Below are positions 59,033-64,000 of a stretch of DNA of 64,000 bases, one piece after another. The DNA lies in NCBI RefSeq assembly GCF_001653235.2, contig NC_035790.1, forward strand, positions 8,432,001 through 8,496,000, given 5' to 3'. Origin of the DNA: Pochonia chlamydosporia 170 (taxonomy: Eukaryota > Ascomycota > Sordariomycetes > Hypocreales > Clavicipitaceae). The number at the start of each line of letters is the position of its first letter. Position 1 is the stretch's first letter. The notes below the pieces were generated by a model. The model was not told the origin of the DNA. It made no database searches and worked only from the letters and a program-made list of their open reading frames with translations. The position numbers and the translations under genes are program-made.

Positions 59033-60802
59033 TTACTCGCCATGCACAGGGGGACCGGCGTAGTTCTTGTGACCCCAGACCCAGTACCAAATACCTGAAA
59101 TACCAGTGGCGGCAACGAACACGACCGGGGCATAGTTGACCGTCGTGGGCGTAACAGGGACAAACGTGGGCATGCAGAAAAGTGGAAGCGCAAGGCAAGA
59201 CCAAGCTGCGAGAAGAATTGTTAGCAAGATGGAGTGTCTCAGGTGGAAGTTGAAACGTACCAATGGCAACAAAGTTGAGGGCATATCCAAATTTGCCCAG
59301 CGAGAATTTGGCATTCTGGACGGCTTTGCGGCGATTCAAGACGCTGATGGCAATTGGGCAGGCGTATGAAAAGGTGAGAGAAATGACACCCACACCTGAA
59401 AAGGCATTGAAGGCGGCCGAAGAACCAAAGTAAATAAGACCCAGCAAAATCTCGACAACCATGCAGAGCATCATGGCATTGAGAGGGACGTCGAGAGAGT
59501 GATTGACCTTCATCCAGATTTTAGATCCGGGAACGGCACCGTCACGAGAGAAAGCCCAGGCGCAGCGAGATGAGGCCGTGGTGCAACCGATACCGCAGAT
59601 GATGGCAAGGACCATGAGGGGAATCAAGAGACCGAATGCACCACCAGAGCTGCCAATGGCAGACTTGATAATGGGAGGCACGGGCTGACCGGAAGCGAGA
59701 CTGGCGAGCATAGAAAGTTCGGGGAGAACGAAGACGAGCGGGATGAGGAAGAGGAGGCCGGCGATAGTGTTGATTCCGATAGTGGCAACCATAGCCTTGG
59801 GAACCTGAGTAGCCGGGTGCTGTACTTCTTCACACATGCTGCGGGATTTTGTTAGCCAGATCAATGCAAAAAAATGTAACACGAGCTGCTGCCAGGTGGA
59901 CGGCGCTTACGAGATAATCATTCCGGTTGAAGACGTGGCATAGCCTGCGTGTAGCAAACCAACCATGAATGACCAGCCATCGGGCCATCCCGAGTTGTTC
60001 TCAAAGTAGGTGAAGACCCATTTGGCATCATGCCGGCCGTTCTTAGCGATGGCGAGTACGCAAACTAGGATGGCGATAACACCAGCAAAGGTCCAGAAGA
60101 TGGCAGCGGTCTGGGGACACAAGTCATGTTAGTGAAACCGTACAGGGAGATAGGTTGGGGCAGGTTTGACTTGTCACTTACGTCGATCCAGGGGAGCCAC
60201 TTGTTTCCGAGAGCAGACACGGCATTGCACAGCAGAGTGATGCCAACAAAGATGAGGAAAACCTGGTAAGGCTTACCCTCCAGAACTGGGTGATCATCGT
60301 CGATTGCGAAGACGTTGACGCAGGAGACGAAGAACAAGGTGGTGCCGAAGTTGACAGCCAAGGTGATGGTGACGTTGCCAACGAGGTACGCCCAGCCGCA
60401 GACCCAAGAAGCGACTCTGCGCCAGTTGGCGGGCGCGAGCATAAAGGCTTGGTAGTAGACACCTCCAGCAGTTGGGTAAACACTGGTGATTTCTCCCAGA
60501 GAGGCGGCGACGCAGGCGATGATGGCAGAGACAGCGACCCAGCCCCAGATAATGTCGACGGGGCCACCACCAGCCAGGGGGTAGACCAGAGTAGTTGCGA
60601 GACCGTAAGGAATTGAGGCCAAGACAAACGACATGAAGGCGACCTGGAAGGTCGATCGGTTTCGAGACAACTCTGGCTTGTAGCCCAGGTTTTCGAGGAC
60701 CTGGTCGGCCGAATCATTCTCGTGAGACATGCGCAAGTGGTGGTCGGCCTTGTTGTCGGCAGCGACGGGACCGCTGTGTGAGTCCCGCTTGGTGAGCGTC
60801 AT
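59033..60802 (-). CDS. APC-superfamily permease, GABA/choline type (4 exons)
   Basis: Exons in transcript order are 60802-60182, 60110-59911, 59838-59261 and 59205-59033, with introns of 71, 72 and 55 nt; the joins restore IDTAAIFW, IISMCEEVQHPA and FVAIAWSCLA. The product is 523 residues with about 12 hydrophobic segments after a 50-residue hydrophilic N-terminus, the usual form of fungal amino acid/choline permeases. The first membrane segment region contains SFVLASIPYGLATTLVYPL and the loop ASLGEITSVYPTAGGVYYQ, a hallmark of the Uga4/Hnm1 group; SMCEEVQHPATQVPKAM matches the conserved loop after TM6. Such proteins import GABA, choline or related amines across the plasma membrane by proton symport. 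Substrate cannot be settled from sequence. The ATG at 60802 gives MTLTKRDSHSG; the frame upstream has no nearer ATG. Confidence 0.92.
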
Positions 60803-61599
60803 TGTGAAGAGATTCGGAGAGACGAGACGATGAATCAATTGTTCGGGGTTCGAGTTGGTATGTCGAGTGTCTTGATGTCTGGATGTTGAGGGGCGCGGTG
60901 CGACACCACGTGGCGGAGGAGGGAGAAGGAGAGGGGAACAAGAGATGTGCAAATGCCCCCGAGGCAGTGAAAAGAACGGAAGGGATTGAAGCTAGGGCTC
61001 CCGAATGATCCCAAGCCGAATGCTCAAATTTAAGAGGCACAAGGCGAGAATGTGATATTACGGAGGGAAGAGTCGAAGTCTCTTTGACGACGGAAGAGCT
61101 GGGGGGTGGTTCGTCGATATAAAGGTCGTGGGGCCGCCAAAAGCAAATATTGGGTCAAGTTGGCTCTGCAGAGCCGAGCAAGCGAGCAAACCAAAACCAA
61201 ACCAGCAAGCAGCCAGGTTGCAAGGTACTTTGACTTTACGAGCTGGGCTGGGAGGGCTTGCAGGGCTTTTGGTGTTGGATGGGACTTGAGATCGATTCTA
61301 CTAAAGTTGCATGGAGTCAAGCGTGGTCTGCCCCATCAGAGTCAGGAGTACGGAGTAGACATGGACAAAGATGGAGTCACTTCAATGTTAGCTGGGCTGG
61401 GCTGGTGGGTTGGAGCGGTTCATGTCTGGATTGATGGATTGATGGGACCAGACATCAATTGATGTGTACATCTGTGTGGGCATGTACATGGACATGGGAC
61501 AAGGACAAGGACTTAGACCCAGTGGCCAGTCGAAGGAAGCCCCAGTCGGCGTGCGCGATGGACCAAACTCGATCAATCCGGCTTAGCCCAAGATTGAAT

Positions 61600-61618
61600 G
61601 CACCAGACTGTCTGGTGC
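61600..61618. repeat. Perfect inverted repeat, 9-bp arms, 1-nt centre
   Basis: GCACCAGAC followed by T and its exact reverse complement GTCTGGTGC. This is the size of a dimeric transcription-factor site; it lies about 800 bp upstream of the permease start. Confidence 0.9.
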
Positions 61619-61876
61619 CATACCAGAACCAACTGGCCACCGTTCCCAATGGTCCATTCAGGCCGGCGGTCGAATCCGGCGCAAGGATAATGCAGCCGTC
61701 CTGTTGGCTGCACACATGCGCACTGAGATGAAATGGTCTGGTCTGGGCTACCCAACTTTTGTTTGTGTGGTATGGTCGCGTGCTCCCGAGACACATGGGC
61801 ATCACAAGTCTAAGCGAGAGTAGTTGGTGGCGTAGGCCACATTCATCTGAGATTTGATGGAGTTTCCGTTTCCTGT

Positions 61877-61911
61877 ATGTCTGGAGAAATGTCTGGAGAG
61901 ATGTCTGAAGA
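61877..61911. repeat. Imperfect ATGTCTGGAGA direct repeat, 3 copies
   Basis: Three consecutive copies with one- or two-base differences, read directly. Confidence 0.85.
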
Positions 61912-62360
61912 GACTTTTGGTGTGCACCAGACTTTGGTGGTGGTGGTGATGGAGGCTGTTTGGCTACAGGTCAACAGGTACTTAAGTACATGTCACCTGG
62001 TAGCTTCAGTTCTGACAGGACATTGATGCTCCAGAGAAAAGGAAGGGAACATGGAAGGAAGGTGTGACAGACAAACAGCGGGGCTCGAGAGAAGGTCCGG
62101 TCAGGAAGGAGTGGCCCTGGAATCGACCGAGAAGAAAAAATGGAAGGAACTGGGAGCACTTTGAGCACCAACTGCACCAACTGATCTCCTTGCTCTCCAT
62201 CCATGCCATCTTTCCGCCGCACAAGGGCCTTGTCGATCCCAACATTGAAAGCACTAGAAGAACGAATGCGGGCGTCTCAACCGTGCCGTGCCTCACCTCA
62301 CCTCACGGATGCATGCACCAGGCTCAACTCATGCTGTGTCTTTGGTCTGTCACAGTCACG

Positions 62361-62399
62361 CTGTCAAGCGGTCGAGCTGTCAAGCTGTCAAGCTGTCAA
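62361..62399. repeat. CTGTCAAG direct repeats
   Basis: Four CTGTCAAG-like units, one of them degenerate (CGGTCGAG), read directly in intergenic DNA. Confidence 0.85.
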
Positions 62400-64000
62400 C
62401 AATAGGCTGTCTGTCTCAAGACCTTTCTCTTTGTTCCAAGCCAATCGGCGTATTCACGTCGTCATGACCTCCGAGATTGGACATGTCCCTATCTACTCCG
62501 TACACAGAACCTGACGCCCATTTCAATGTTCCTGCCCAACCTTCGGCCGGGTACCTCTGCTGTGAAACGATTCACAAACCAGACGTCAATGCTCTACAGA
62601 GTACGGAGTAGTGTTTGAGCCAATACTTGTATTTCTGGTACATACCATGCTCGGGAAGGCACTGGAGCCACTGGGCGGACTGCGAGCTACGCACAAGTAC
62701 GTACTTCTGTTCAAAAAAGGGTCTTCCTCCGAACGCCGTTGGGGCAAGTTAGCCTCTGACATTTATCACCAGGCGTTGAGAAGAACACCAGAGGCCTCGT
62801 ACGTGCAAACTCCGTACCAATTGACACGGCAGTGGCCAGCTAGTGATCACCCATCTGACAGCTGATTCCAAAAACCCATGTCTGGGAGCATTGGCATCTT
62901 ACTCGTGTTGAAGCCAGTCAGCCAACGACATCCCAAAGCGCGCCATGGTGGAGACTGCCAAATTGTGGGAAGTGGACTGGCCAACTGTTTTGAGTCCATG
63001 GGGCTTGACTGAAGATTGCGGCGTCCTGGAGGCGTTGAGCTTATGGAGCTTGGTCAAACCCTGCAGCCAACAGCATTCAATGCTGTCTTTCAATGGGTGG
63101 CTCAATTTTCATTTCTATTGACTGGCGAATGCAGAAGTCAAGTGTGACAAAGGCAAATGCCAGCACTCTGTCCCAAGCACAACAACAACAACATCGCCAA
63201 GAGACCTTTCTTCAGAAAACAGGCCATTTCGAGGCAAATGGCTCATGGCACTTGACACTATTGCCAGTGGCAGTCCTTCGTCTGATCTATGAACGGAGGC
63301 TCCGAACCATGAGCCGCAATACCAATAAGAGAGTATTGTACAGATTCCTGCTCATGACAATATTGAGACTTCTACATGAGTCTTGCTGGGACAACCCACT
63401 AAAAGAAACGGCTTGTCAAGGATGGAATGCTTGGTTTGCATCGGAAGCATGGCCTTTGCCAAGCATTGTTGCAGCTAAGCTTGCAGGATCCGGGCATGGC
63501 TGCAAGGTTGATCCACGCCAGGGGGAGGAAAGGCTAGCATGACAACGCTCCCTCCAGGGATAATACTGCTCCAGCTGATCCTAAAATTCACAATTTGTTC
63601 TTGGCTCAAGAGGTGCAATTGTGTTCCTGAGAACCTTTTGAAGCAGAGGCTCTTGCATTGAACGACAACATCCTCGAGATGTCGCTAACCAAGGCTAAGC
63701 CCACTCGATTTTTAAAGAGAATCTCCACCAGTACCAGGCGAGTGTGGAGAGATATGGGCCAGAGGGGCAGAGGGGCCGAGGAAGACGGGATGTGACCAAC
63801 GAGAATCCCTCCGGGCTCACCAGAACGGGCCTTTGGGCTGGTTGAAGATTTTACCACAGGCTAATGAACATGAACACTGGAGTTGACATCGCTTGGCTGT
63901 CAACCTAGTACACGGGGGAACCACAACGACGTCACACTGGGTCTATCTATTTTGTTTTCCGATCCAGCCCCTCCCATTCGTCTATCGAGGAAAATTACGC

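Larger units (their letters stand above)
60803..64000. other. Intergenic region upstream of the permease to the window end
   Basis: No gene is supported. The permease promoter and leader probably occupy about 60803-61400. Three exact copies of the TACGGAGTA/TACTCCGTA 9-mer (61349, 62494, 62602) and a near-copy at about 62808 cluster here, with a perfect 9-bp inverted repeat at 61600-61618, a CTGTCAAG direct repeat at 62361-62399 and imperfect ATGTCTGGAGA repeats at about 61877-61911. Confidence 0.5.

Noticed and set aside
61113..61127. TATAAAG as a promoter element
   Set aside because: It is on the plus strand with no plus-strand gene downstream; on the permease strand it does not read as a good TATA box.

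Overview
This window is nuclear DNA of a filamentous ascomycete, most likely a hypocrealean fungus of the Metarhizium/Pochonia type. The evidence is short 54-190 nt introns with GT..AG ends and CTAAC/CTAAT-like branch points, gene content (NudE, a fungal cytosolic acetyl-CoA carboxylase, a Pr1C-type cuticle-degrading subtilisin, HeLo-domain and velvet-like proteins), and long C/T-rich leaders. No operons, rRNA, tRNA, CRISPR arrays or intact transposons were seen. Gene structures below were built by hand from splice signals and reading-frame continuity; no database search was run.

Layout. 1-0.73 kb: 3' end of the ER ubiquitin ligase Doa10. 2.5-4.4 kb: dynein regulator NudE. 8.6-15.6 kb: acetyl-CoA carboxylase with a long leader containing two tiny upstream ORFs. 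16.2-16.6 kb: mitochondrial BolA3-like Fe-S protein, convergent with it. 16.6-22.6 kb: gene-poor. 22.65-25.5 kb: secreted Pr1C-like subtilisin. 26.9-30.5 kb: a 1190-residue protein combining a HeLo-like N-terminus, a pseudokinase and a C-terminal trypsin-like protease. 30.8-31.7 kb: CCDC25-like protein, convergent. 33.3-33.9 kb: small velvet-like protein. 34-38.7 kb: no supported gene, with a cluster of simple repeats. 39.4-41.0 kb: Xaa-Pro aminopeptidase. 41.8-43.6 kb: protein with a degenerate flavokinase-like domain. 45.1-47.6 kb: PP1 glycogen-targeting subunit with CBM21. 47.6-59.0 kb: an approximately 11 kb stretch with no supported gene. 59.0-60.8 kb: GABA/choline-type permease. 60.8-64 kb: no supported gene.

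Most genes are independent housekeeping functions: fatty acid synthesis, Fe-S maturation, glycogen control, peptide turnover, ER quality control and nuclear migration. Two items stand out. The HeLo/pseudokinase/protease protein resembles MLKL in domain order (membrane-active helical domain, then pseudokinase) but carries a protease with an apparently intact triad and a large acidic insertion. The non-coding DNA carries a 9-mer, TACGGAGTA, at least eight times, about 16-fold above chance.
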